Source of the DNA: CAYUNA01 sp047629355
GTDB taxonomy: Bacteria; Bacteroidota; Bacteroidia; Chitinophagales; Saprospiraceae
Assembly: GCA_047629355.1 (NCBI GenBank)
Contig: JBLHWU010000174.1
Location: 1-13,735, forward strand
DNA length: 13,735 nt
Direction of reading: 5' to 3'
The notes under the pieces: model-generated
What the model was told of the DNA's origin: nothing
What the model saw: the letters and a program-made list of their open reading frames with translations, nothing else
Databases searched by the model: none
Shown: positions 7,118 to 13,735 of the stretch, one piece after another
Layout of the letters: every line of letters begins with the position of its first letter
How positions within the stretch are numbered: position 1 is the stretch's first letter
Position numbers and translations under genes: made by a program

Positions 7118-9655
7118 ATGTTCTTAAAATTTAAATTCCTATTAAGCCTAACCCTGCTTACTTTTACCCTATTTGCTCAAAATAATCTACAATCACCAGA
7201 TGATTTTCTACCGCACAAACTTGGCGAACATTTTACACCACATTACATGGTCGTGGATTATTTTCAACACGTTGCAGAAAATAGCAAGCATGTAAAATTG
7301 GTAAAATATGGAGAAACCAATCAGAAACGTCCACTCTACTTAGCCTTCATTTCTTCCAAAAAGAACTTAGAAAATTTGGAGGAAATTCGTAAAAACAATC
7401 TGCGACTAACTGGTTTGGAAAAAGGAGATATGACCGGAACAAGTGCCGTTGCAGTCGTTTGGCTGAGTCATGGCGTGCATGGAAATGAAGCAGGTGCGTC
7501 CGAAAGTTCCATGCAAAGCATCCATAAATTGGTTAACCCTCAGAATATTGAAGCTAAAAAATGGCTTGAAAACACCATCGTTATCATTGACCCAAGTATC
7601 AATCCTGATGGCTACTCGCGCTATACGCATTGGAATCGAAACGTAGGAAATCAAGAGCCTGACCCCGTCCACATTGCTCGCGAACACGAAGAACCTTGGC
7701 CAGGCGGTCGCGTCAATCATTACCTTTTTGATTTAAATCGAGATTGGGCATGGGCTACACAAATTGAAACCCGACAACGCCTTGAAATTTACCAGCAATG
7801 GATGCCGCATATTCACGCTGACTTTCATGAACAAGGACATAACGACCATTATTATTTCGCCCCAGCTGCGCAACCTTTTCACAATTACATTACCAGTTGG
7901 CAGTCTGAATTTCAATACGAAATCGGTAAAAATCACGCAAAATATTTTGATGCAGAAGGCTGGTTATATTTCACTCGTGAAGTATTTGATTTATTTTATC
8001 CAAGTTACGGTGATACTTATCCGACCTTCAATGGCGCAATTGGAATGACTTACGAACAAGCAGGACACAGTTTTTCTGGTCGGGCAGTTATTATGGAAAA
8101 CGGTGATACTTTAACATTGAAAGACCGTGTTGACCATCACCAAACTACTGCTGTTTCGACTGTAGAAATAGCTTCTAAAAACGCCAACCGCTTAGTTGAG
8201 CAATTCAAAGCCTACTTTGATACAGCACAAAATAATCCTCCAGGTCAATACAAAACTTTCATTATTAAAGGTACGAATGACCAAGCAAAATTGAAACAAT
8301 TAACCGAACTTCTTGACCGTCACCAGATTAGATATGGACGTGCGGGACAAGGCATCAGTGTTCCTGCTTTCGACTATGCTTTAGGCAAGGACTTACGGCA
8401 TGAAGTGATGGAAGGCGATTTGATTATTAGCGCATTTCAACCGAAAGGTTTGCTGGCACAAGTACTTTTTGACCCACGTTCTGACCTTGTAGATTCCTTG
8501 ACTTACGACATTACAGCATGGTCGCTGATGTACGCTTATGGCTTGGAAGGTTACGCGAGTGCGCAGCGATTAGACCCAAGTGGTGATTATATTTTCGAAA
8601 AAAAGAAAGTTATATCAGATCAAAAAAAGCCGTATGCGTATGTTGCTAAATGGAATTCTTTGCAAGATGCTCGTTTTTTAAGTGCCTTATTGCAAAAAAA
8701 TATCAAAGTTCGGTATGCTGAAAATAGCTTTAATATTGACGGCAATCAATACATGCCTGGCTCATTAATTATGACCAAAGGCGACAATCGTAAGAATGTA
8801 AATTTCTATGAAACAGTCGTAAAAATCGCTAAGGAATTTGATATTCAAATAACGGGCGTCAGTACAGGCTTCTCCCAAGTGGGGTCTGATTTAGGTTCAA
8901 GTTCGATGGTTTTTATTGAAAGACCGACGATTGCAGTCTTATCTGGCGAACAAACGTATCCGAATGAATTTGGACAAGTTTGGTATTATTTTGAACAAGA
9001 TTTGGGCTATCCAATTACGAATATCAACGCGGATAATTTGTCGCGCGCAGATTTGAATAACTTCAATTTACTTATTATGCCTGAAGGTCGTTACCGTTGG
9101 AATGACAAAGTAATGCAAAAAATAAGCAATTGGGTTTCCAGTGGCGGTCGTTTGATTTCGATAGGTGCCGCCAACGGTGTATTGGAAGATAAAAGTGGAT
9201 TTGCGCTAACGAAATATGCGAAAGATTCAGATAAAAGTGCCGCTAAAGCAGTGAGAGAAGAAGCACAATTGATGACTCGTACGCAGATTTACCGCGACAA
9301 GACCCGTGCATTTTTACCGCAATCTATCCCTGGTGCCATTTATAAAATTAAAATGGACAATTCGCATCCACTCGGCTTTGGTTTCAAAGATTATTATTTC
9401 TCTTTAAAAACCAGCGGGCGTAGTTATGACTTATTGAAAGATGCCTGGAATGTGGGTTACGTTGGTGACAAACCATTGATTTCGGGTTTTGTTGGTTCTC
9501 AAAAGCAGCAAGATTTGAAAAACTCGATTGTTTTTGCGGAGCAAGAAAAAGGTTCAGGCAGCGTGATTTATATGATTGATAATCCGTTATATCGAGGATT
9601 TTGGGAAGAAGGAAAATTTTTATTTTCTAATGCGGTTTTCTTTGTGGGACAGTAA
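7118..9655 (+). CDS. Secreted M14-family zinc metallopeptidase
   Basis: This is a zinc carboxypeptidase-like enzyme of the M14 family, exported from the cytoplasm, probably to the periplasm or cell surface. Over 845 residues: a signal peptide with a hydrophobic core at about 5-18, likely cleaved after LFA (residue 20); and an M14 catalytic domain at about 40-350. That domain has the zinc motif HGNE (H121, E124) and the substrate-binding region NPDGYSRYTHWNRN (162-175). It also has a third probable zinc ligand in DFHE (H237) and the probable catalytic glutamate E313 in TYEQAG. The C-terminal half resembles the large Bacteroidota M14 proteins: residues about 602-690 look like a class I glutamine-amidotransferase-like fold (LLIMPEGRYRW, WVSSGGRLISIG) without its catalytic cysteine. 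There is no T9SS sorting domain, so export probably uses Sec only. The third ligand and the C-terminal fold are inferred. It converges with the T9SS protein gene. Confidence 0.88.
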   Translation: MFLKFKFLLSLTLLTFTLFAQNNLQSPDDFLPHKLGEHFTPHYMVVDYFQHVAENSKHVKLVKYGETNQKRPLYLAFISSKKNLENLEEIRKNNLRLTGLEKGDMTGTSAVAVVWLSHGVHGNEAGASESSMQSIHKLVNPQNIEAKKWLENTIVIIDPSINPDGYSRYTHWNRNVGNQEPDPVHIAREHEEPWPGGRVNHYLFDLNRDWAWATQIETRQRLEIYQQWMPHIHADFHEQGHNDHYYFAPAAQPFHNYITSWQSEFQYEIGKNHAKYFDAEGWLYFTREVFDLFYPSYGDTYPTFNGAIGMTYEQAGHSFSGRAVIMENGDTLTLKDRVDHHQTTAVSTVEIASKNANRLVEQFKAYFDTAQNNPPGQYKTFIIKGTNDQAKLKQLTELLDRHQIRYGRAGQGISVPAFDYALGKDLRHEVMEGDLIISAFQPKGLLAQVLFDPRSDLVDSLTYDITAWSLMYAYGLEGYASAQRLDPSGDYIFEKKKVISDQKKPYAYVAKWNSLQDARFLSALLQKNIKVRYAENSFNIDGNQYMPGSLIMTKGDNRKNVNFYETVVKIAKEFDIQITGVSTGFSQVGSDLGSSSMVFIERPTIAVLSGEQTYPNEFGQVWYYFEQDLGYPITNINADNLSRADLNNFNLLIMPEGRYRWNDKVMQKISNWVSSGGRLISIGAANGVLEDKSGFALTKYAKDSDKSAAKAVREEAQLMTRTQIYRDKTRAFLPQSIPGAIYKIKMDNSHPLGFGFKDYYFSLKTSGRSYDLLKDAWNVGYVGDKPLISGFVGSQKQQDLKNSIVFAEQEKGSGSVIYMIDNPLYRGFWEEGKFLFSNAVFFVGQ

Positions 9656-9751
9656 AATGTTCCCTTTTGATTCCGTCCTATCGCTTATGAAAAAGAACAC
9701 TGAATACGGTGTAACAAAAATTTATTTGAACTCGTATCGTAAATTTTTCAA

Positions 9752-9842
9752 CACATAGCATAGCAATTTCACATAGCCACATAACTAATTTTAGCTTCCG
9801 AAAAGCTATATGAGTATGTGAAATTGCTATCTGTACTATATG
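9752..9842. repeat. Long palindrome with CACATAG words between convergent genes
   Basis: ATAGCAATTTCACATA (9760-9775) pairs perfectly over 16 bp with its complement at 9815-9830. A nested stem pairs TAGCTT (9792-9797) with AAGCTA (9803-9808). The word CACATAG (or one-base variants) recurs at 9752, 9770 and 9778 on the plus strand, and its complement CTATNTG recurs at 9806, 9827 and 9836. It sits between the 3' ends of the M14 peptidase and T9SS genes, so it may end both transcripts. However, neither side has a clean T-run. Confidence 0.6.
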
Positions 9843-9906
9843 ATAAAAAATTACGCCACGTATCTATTTTTTTTTTAAATGCAATAGATTAAGTACCTGG
9901 ACACAA

Positions 9907-11898
9907 TTAACGAATAAAAACCTTCTGCGTAATTATTTCTCCTTCAATCTCTATTTTCAAAAAGTAAATTCCTACCGGAAAATTCGCAATATCCATTTCT
10001 ATATTTTCATTTAAAATAGCTTCTTTTTTTACATTTAAAATGGTCTGCCCGAAATGATTTAACAATTGAAAATTAACCATTTTTAACTCAGACAATTCCA
10101 TTTTTATAAATAACTTATCCGTTGCAGGATTTGGAAAAATTGAAAAACCCTTTTTCACTGATATCTCATCAACCGCTACAATTTCATCAATTGAAATTTC
10201 ATCCAAAGCAATATCTGCATTAAAAGATTGCCCCGTTGAGTCAATCTCTCCCGTAAAAATAATCTCAATCTGCTGACCGTCAAAATCACTCAAATCGAAG
10301 GACTCAAAATTCCAAGCATCCTCACTCGCCATTTGTTGTTGACCTTCTATTAAAAATAAATTATGAAGACTACCCAATTCATCCAGTACATCTACACTTA
10401 GAAAACCGATACCGTCGCCATAAGCATGATAAGCAAAGGTTAATTCGGGATTGCTAAAACTAGTTAAATCCAAGCAAGTCGTCCTCAGAATCGCTTGACT
10501 ACCGACCGCGCCATCCGATGATTCCATGTAAATATACTGTCCCATTCCACCCGAAGAATCATTAGCAGGGCCAGTTCCTAAAGAAACCGTTCCTCCGGTA
10601 TTTACTCGAAAAGGCAAGTCACTGATATTATACAAATTCGAAAAAATGGTCGTGTCTAAAGGTAAGTTTTCAAAAGAAGCCTCCAGTAGTAGCGTAATGA
10701 TTGGTCGATTGGAAATCGTTTTTTTGACTCGATCATTGGAATTATTGACATCACCAGTTGCTGCTGCAATCACTTCCAAATTATAAAAATCAATTTCACT
10801 TAAATCCAATTCATAATTAAAAGTATACAATAAAGATTCCCCCGCTTCGATAGTATCAGGGACGATTTCAGTCACTATTAAAAGCTCATTTTGATAAAAA
10901 TTTAAAGGCATATCAAAAGTTACCACTGCGCCTTTATTTTCAATTAAAACGCTTAATGCTTCCGCGGTTGTTAGTTCACAGTCTGAATTGGGAACAACGA
11001 TTTCCGACATTTTTATATCCGCATTATCACTCGTTCCAAAGCTCAATTCATAACCAAAAAGTCGGTCAAAATCCTCCGTAACTTGCAAAATTCCACCAAG
11101 AGTCAATCCTGTTCCCCACGTATCTGTTAGAAACAATCCACCGGCGAGATTATCTACTGTTTCAAGGTCTATTTGGACATCTCTAGCAACTCCTGTCGGT
11201 GTACCTTCAGGAAGCTTCAATTGTGTAACTAGAGCATTCAAATTGCCTCCTGCTTGCTGAAACGCCCAGAGATACGGCCCGCCTTCACTTTCCTTATCAA
11301 CTACCGCCCCATAAATATCATTCAAGGTATGCGTCGTTATTGGAATGGTCAAAAGCAGTGTGCCCATTTTTGAAAACAACGCAATATCGGTACTGAAATT
11401 GCCGACCCAAAATCCACCATTTCCACTGTCTGCCGTTTCATCGTAAGTTAAAAATCGAACATTCTCCAGAAAAGGAATTTCCACGGTATTGACAATCATT
11501 TTGGTAACAGGATTAATTTCAAAAATGCTCTGTGTATTGTTTGACATCCAAATACTCGTGCCATCCCAAGTCATTGCACGGATGCCAAAAATAGATGGAA
11601 TGCTAAAAGTTTCAAGAACATTGCCGTCGTTATCCAAACGCGCAATATTGCTGCTATTCCATTCTCCTACCCAAAATTCGTTATTAGAATGAACGATGCT
11701 GCCAAGGCTACTCAACATATCGTTTGTAATCGTATAATCAAATTGGATGTCCCAAAGGGCAACGACGTTACTAGAAGGATTACTCGGAGGATTGAAAAGG
11801 GGAATCGTGGTAGTTGAAAAAGGTGATTTTTCTGCGGATTGAGCAAAGCTGAAAGTTGAAGTTAAAATAATTAAAAGAAGCAGTAAGTAATTTTTCAT
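9907..11898 (-). CDS. T9SS-exported beta-propeller / MAM-like protein
   Basis: This is a secreted or surface-anchored protein of unknown ligand. The 663 residues begin with a signal peptide (hydrophobic 4-18, likely cleaved after FAQ at 20). A region of propeller-like repeats follows (about 70-290: FWVGEWNSSNIARLDNDG, then SIWMSNNTQSIFEINP, then GGFWVGNF). Next come an Ig/CARDB-like stretch (about 305-395), a MAM/jelly-roll-like domain (about 404-573, with one Cys, an acidic DGIGFLSVDV strand and ALDEISID near its end), and a T9SS type A sorting domain (about 585-663: FPNPATDKLFI, then GIYFLKI and a final KVFIR). The last domain predicts Sec export followed by T9SS passage across the outer membrane, with cleavage of the tail. 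Domain borders are judged by eye. The ATG at 11898 directly precedes the signal peptide. No strong promoter match is seen; TATTTTTA at 11921-11914 is weak. The T9SS machinery itself is not in this window. Confidence 0.88.
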   Translation of the reverse strand: MKNYLLLLLIILTSTFSFAQSAEKSPFSTTTIPLFNPPSNPSSNVVALWDIQFDYTITNDMLSSLGSIVHSNNEFWVGEWNSSNIARLDNDGNVLETFSIPSIFGIRAMTWDGTSIWMSNNTQSIFEINPVTKMIVNTVEIPFLENVRFLTYDETADSGNGGFWVGNFSTDIALFSKMGTLLLTIPITTHTLNDIYGAVVDKESEGGPYLWAFQQAGGNLNALVTQLKLPEGTPTGVARDVQIDLETVDNLAGGLFLTDTWGTGLTLGGILQVTEDFDRLFGYELSFGTSDNADIKMSEIVVPNSDCELTTAEALSVLIENKGAVVTFDMPLNFYQNELLIVTEIVPDTIEAGESLLYTFNYELDLSEIDFYNLEVIAAATGDVNNSNDRVKKTISNRPIITLLLEASFENLPLDTTIFSNLYNISDLPFRVNTGGTVSLGTGPANDSSGGMGQYIYMESSDGAVGSQAILRTTCLDLTSFSNPELTFAYHAYGDGIGFLSVDVLDELGSLHNLFLIEGQQQMASEDAWNFESFDLSDFDGQQIEIIFTGEIDSTGQSFNADIALDEISIDEIVAVDEISVKKGFSIFPNPATDKLFIKMELSELKMVNFQLLNHFGQTILNVKKEAILNENIEMDIANFPVGIYFLKIEIEGEIITQKVFIR

Positions 11899-11999
11899 TA
11901 GCTTAAATTTTGGTAAAAATAAAGCGAAGAATTCGAGTAGCGTTTCTTTTTAAGAGAAAATATCTAAAACAATGGAAATAGAAAAGAAGGCAAGTTTAT

Positions 12000-12034
12000 A
12001 AAAAAGGAAAGCCCGTTGAAATTAATCAACGAGC
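12000..12034 (-). terminator. Terminator of tRNA-Phe
   Basis: Read on the minus strand, GCTCGTTGA (12034-12026) pairs with TCAACGGGC (12019-12011) with one G-U pair and a 6-base loop. TTTCCTTTTTT follows, down to 12000. It begins five bases after the encoded CCA of the tRNA. Confidence 0.8.
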
Positions 12035-12038
12035 TTTT

Positions 12039-12114
12039 TGGTGGTGCCTCCAGGAATCGAACCAGGGACACATGGATTTTCAGTCCATTGCTCTACCGAC
12101 TGAGCTAAGGCACC
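12039..12114 (-). tRNA. tRNA-Phe (anticodon GAA), CCA encoded
   Basis: Read on the minus strand, a complete cloverleaf of 73 nt plus encoded CCA can be folded. It has a 7-bp acceptor stem starting GGTGCCT, a D stem GCTC/GAGC with loop AGTCGGTA, and an anticodon stem ATGGA/TCCAT. The anticodon loop CTGAAAA gives anticodon GAA, and the T arm is CCTGG-TTCGATT-CCAGG. The discriminator base is A (12042) and CCA is at 12041-12039. It stands alone, with its own promoter and terminator, between the T9SS gene and the mtfA-like gene. Confidence 0.97.
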
Positions 12115-12150
12115 AGCCTTTTTGCTTTACCCCGTCGGGTTAAGCGGACG

Positions 12151-12182
12151 CAAAAGTAATAGCCTTTTTTAATATTTCCAAA
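12151..12182 (-). promoter_or_regulatory. Promoter of tRNA-Phe
   Basis: On the minus strand TTTG (12182-12179) and TACTTTTG (12158-12151) are 20 bases apart, an exact match to the Bacteroidota -33 / -7 consensus. Transcription near 12145 would leave a leader of about 30 nt for RNase P to remove. That leader can form a small hairpin around 12125-12141. Confidence 0.75.
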
Positions 12183-12215
12183 AAGTTATAAGGTTTTTTT
12201 CAAAATATTTTTCAA

Positions 12216-12250
12216 TTGCGAGTTAAGGGTTGCGAGATGCAAGTTATGAA
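12216..12250. repeat. Degenerate 7-bp tandem array (TTGCGAG type)
   Basis: Five consecutive 7-base units fit one register. TTGCGAG is exact at 12216-12222 and again at 12230-12236. The units at 12223, 12237 and 12244 match it at 4, 5 and 4 of 7 positions. It lies in the non-coding gap between the tRNA promoter and the mtfA-like gene. Function unknown. Confidence 0.5.
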
Positions 12251-12290
12251 TTGTTTAAAATGTCAATAAAATAGGGGTTTTTGAGAAGAT

Positions 12291-12323
12291 TTTGGGAAAA
12301 CCAGGTTAAAAGTAGTTACTTTG
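12291..12323 (+). promoter_or_regulatory. Possible promoter of the mtfA-like gene
   Basis: TTTG (12291-12294) is followed after 21 bases by TTACTTTG (12316-12323), one base off the Bacteroidota -7 box. Initiation near 12330 would give a leader of about 70 nt. Spacing and box are both slightly off, so this is tentative. Confidence 0.35.
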
Positions 12324-12399
12324 TACATTTCTAAACATTCTGATAAAAGTTAGTCTTAAAATCAAAATAGTCGAGTTAATCATTCAATAATCGAAAATT

Positions 12400-13230
12400 A
12401 TGTCTCCAGCAAATAGATTGAGTATGCCGTTCATCGTGATTGCCATGAGCCTTTTTGGAGTTTCTCATTTTCTTGAGGATGATGGCTTCTATGCACAATT
12501 GGCAATTCCTTTTGTCCTCCTTGGGGCTTTATGTTATGTTTTTGCGCCGCAGATTAATTGGCGGTATCATTTGAAAAAACCGCCAGTAATGGATTTTGGC
12601 TTGCGGCATTTATTAGAAACGAAAGTGGAATTCTATAAAGAAATGCACCCATATGTTCGTAAGCAATTTCGAGAACGCGTGACTTTATTTATTGAATCGG
12701 TTGATTTCAAAGTACAAGTTTCAGATGAATTTCCTTCAGATATGAGACTTTGCATCGCTGGAAGTGCCGTCCGATTGTTGATGGGACGAGGCGATTACCA
12801 TTTTCCAAAGTTTGAAAATGTCATCTTGTATCCACACCCTTTTCCGAGTCCGAAGTTTCCAGAACACTGGCATACGGCTGAATTTTTTGAAGAGGACGGC
12901 GTTGTGATGTTTGCCGCACAGCCGCTTCTGATGGGCTTTATAAATCCAAAACAATATTATAATGTTGCTTTGCACGAATATACAAATGTGTTTCAATTGA
13001 GCTACCCAGAGTTGGATTATCCAACGTTAGACGAATCTGCTTGGGGACGATTTCAGCAGATTAGTGGTTTTAGTAAAGCCCATATTGTTAAAGCGCTTGG
13101 CTTGCCTGACGTTTCTTTACTGGCAGTGGCCACGGTTCATTTCTTTGTTTATCCTAGAAAATTGGCGGCGGCGTGGCCAGAGCTTTCGCAGCAATTGGAA
13201 GTGATATATCAAACAGAAGCGAAAAGCTAA
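12400..13230 (+). CDS. MtfA-like membrane protein, degenerate peptidase motif
   Basis: This belongs to the MtfA family (M90-like zinc peptidases; in E. coli MtfA binds the repressor Mlc and influences glucose PTS regulation). The 276 residues start with two hydrophobic segments (about 9-24 and 33-50), followed by the soluble domain. Family features include the amphipathic start YVRKQFRERVTLFIES (85-100), the IAGSAVRLLMG block (119-129), VILYPHPFPSP (141-151), and the C-terminal FFVYPRKLAAAWPELSQQL, which aligns with the usual EYFF-P-L tail. The active site is abnormal. The expected HExxH reads HEYTN (192-196), losing the second histidine. The downstream glutamate ligand before FF is replaced (TVHFF, 245-249). 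The frame is intact, so I read this as a pseudo-peptidase rather than a pseudogene; the ligand alignment is by eye. A palindromic repeat and a bidirectional terminator follow. Confidence 0.8.
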   Translation: MSPANRLSMPFIVIAMSLFGVSHFLEDDGFYAQLAIPFVLLGALCYVFAPQINWRYHLKKPPVMDFGLRHLLETKVEFYKEMHPYVRKQFRERVTLFIESVDFKVQVSDEFPSDMRLCIAGSAVRLLMGRGDYHFPKFENVILYPHPFPSPKFPEHWHTAEFFEEDGVVMFAAQPLLMGFINPKQYYNVALHEYTNVFQLSYPELDYPTLDESAWGRFQQISGFSKAHIVKALGLPDVSLLAVATVHFFVYPRKLAAAWPELSQQLEVIYQTEAKS

Positions 13231-13243
13231 GAATAAAATAATT

Positions 13244-13322
13244 ACGCATTGCCTGCGGCAATCGGGTTGGATTTTTGAGGGAGTAAAAGATTTTTGCAAA
13301 TCTTTTACTCCCTCAAAACCCG
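13244..13322 (+). repeat. Two-hairpin palindromic repeat, copy 2
   Basis: It has the same architecture as the element after rsmA. Hairpin A pairs ATTGCC (13248-13253) with GGCAAT (13257-13262) around TGC. Hairpin B is a perfect 21-bp stem (13273-13293 with 13298-13318) closed by TTGC and containing TTTTGAGGGAGTAAAAG. CGGG (13263-13266) and CCCG (13319-13322) can pair around it. Against copy 1 the stem differs by T-to-G and A-to-T on one arm, matched by complementary changes on the other. It starts 14 bp after the mtfA-like stop codon. Confidence 0.8.
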
Positions 13323-13334
13323 CATTATCCTATA

Positions 13335-13372
13335 AAAAAAAGGGTTGACAACTGAATGTCAACCCTTTTTTT
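13335..13372. terminator. Bidirectional terminator, mtfA-like / dnaN
   Basis: AAAAAAAGGGTTGACA (13335-13350) pairs with its exact complement (13357-13372) around the 6-base loop ACTGAA. Runs of T follow the G+C core on both strands, so it can end the mtfA-like transcript and the opposing dnaN transcript. Confidence 0.9.
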
Positions 13373-13390
13373 ATATCAATTTTTCTAAAA

Positions 13391-13735
13391 TTAATTACTC
13401 AACATCACTGGCATTACCAACATCAAAATCGATTCACCATCCGCATCTTCACTTGGCAATAAAATACCTGCGCGCGTCGGTGCTGACAATTCTAATTTGA
13501 TTTCATCAGATTCTAAAACGCCCAACATCTCCCCTAAAAATTTAGCGTTAAAACCAATCGTAATTGGTTCGCCTTCGTAATTACATTCCAAAACCTCCTG
13601 CGCCTCATTAGAGAAGTCCAAATCTTGTGCAGAAACGGTCATGCTATCTGCTTTGATATTCAAAATCACTTGATTCGTTGTCTTGTTCGCGTAAATCGCA
13701 ATCCGTTTTAAGGAATTTTGAAAGTCTTTACGTGG
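13391..13735 (-). CDS. dnaN: DNA polymerase III beta subunit (sliding clamp), 3' part
   Basis: DnaN forms the ring-shaped dimer that tethers DNA polymerase III to its template and is the docking site for many replication and repair proteins. The frame is open to the window edge (beginning PRKDFQNSLKR), so the first visible GTG or ATG is not the start; 114 C-terminal residues are seen. They cover most of the third clamp domain: SLKRIAIYANKTTNQV, then SAQDLDFSNEAQE, the GFNAKFLGEML helix, the SAPTRAGILLP block and the C-terminal strand MLVMPVML. The last block replaces the MPMRL end of the E. coli protein and forms part of the peptide-binding groove. A shared terminator separates it from the mtfA-like gene. 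The origin region often lies near dnaN, but nothing visible here indicates one. Confidence 0.95.
   Translation of the reverse strand, partial: PRKDFQNSLKRIAIYANKTTNQVILNIKADSMTVSAQDLDFSNEAQEVLECNYEGEPITIGFNAKFLGEMLGVLESDEIKLELSAPTRAGILLPSEDADGESILMLVMPVMLSN

Noticed and set aside
9576..9758. 60-codon open frame overlapping the end of the M14 peptidase gene
   Set aside because: It overlaps a certain gene for most of its length, has no recognisable motif and no promoter, and looks like a shadow frame.
1..13735. CRISPR array, prophage, toxin-antitoxin or defence island
   Set aside because: No regularly spaced direct repeats, phage genes, nuclease/toxin pairs or clustered unknown genes are present; the genes are housekeeping or secreted proteins.
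13391..13735. Replication origin near dnaN
   Set aside because: Only the dnaN 3' end is visible. There is no dnaA gene and no cluster of DnaA-box-like sequences in the adjoining gap.

Overview
The window looks like ordinary chromosome from a member of the Bacteroidota, probably a Saprospira/Chitinophaga-type lineage. The evidence is AT-rich intergenic DNA, no Shine-Dalgarno sequences, promoters of the TTTG / TAnnTTTG type, a secreted protein with a type IX secretion (T9SS) C-terminal sorting domain, and housekeeping proteins of Bacteroidota flavour. Lineage below phylum is a guess.

Layout from left to right: the 3' part of rnr (RNase R, +); convergent pdxA (vitamin B6 synthesis, -), with a long shared hairpin between them; a 432-bp divergent intergenic region; rsmA (16S rRNA dimethyltransferase, +); ligA (NAD-dependent DNA ligase, +) with its own promoter and a strong terminator; a small transposon-like element; a GNAT acetyltransferase (+); a secreted M14-family metallopeptidase (+); a convergent T9SS-exported protein (-); tRNA-Phe(GAA) (-) with promoter and terminator; an MtfA-like membrane protein (+) that lacks key metal-binding residues; and the 3' part of dnaN (sliding clamp, -). 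Most genes are single transcription units. RNA processing and ribosome maturation (rnr, rsmA, tRNA), DNA replication and sealing (ligA, dnaN), cofactor synthesis (pdxA) and export (M14 peptidase, T9SS protein) are neighbours without forming one pathway.

I see no defence system, CRISPR array, prophage or metabolic cluster. The unusual content is in the gaps. (1) A 184-bp element at 6033-6216 has 21-bp terminal inverted repeats beginning GTAA and a perfect 8-bp direct repeat abutting both ends. This is the hallmark of a non-autonomous IS66-type MITE. (2) A two-hairpin palindromic repeat occurs twice, after rsmA and after the mtfA-like gene, with compensatory base changes in its stems. (3) Three intergenic sites carry degenerate arrays of 7-base words, each site with a different word. 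(4) The MtfA-like protein appears to be a pseudo-peptidase.
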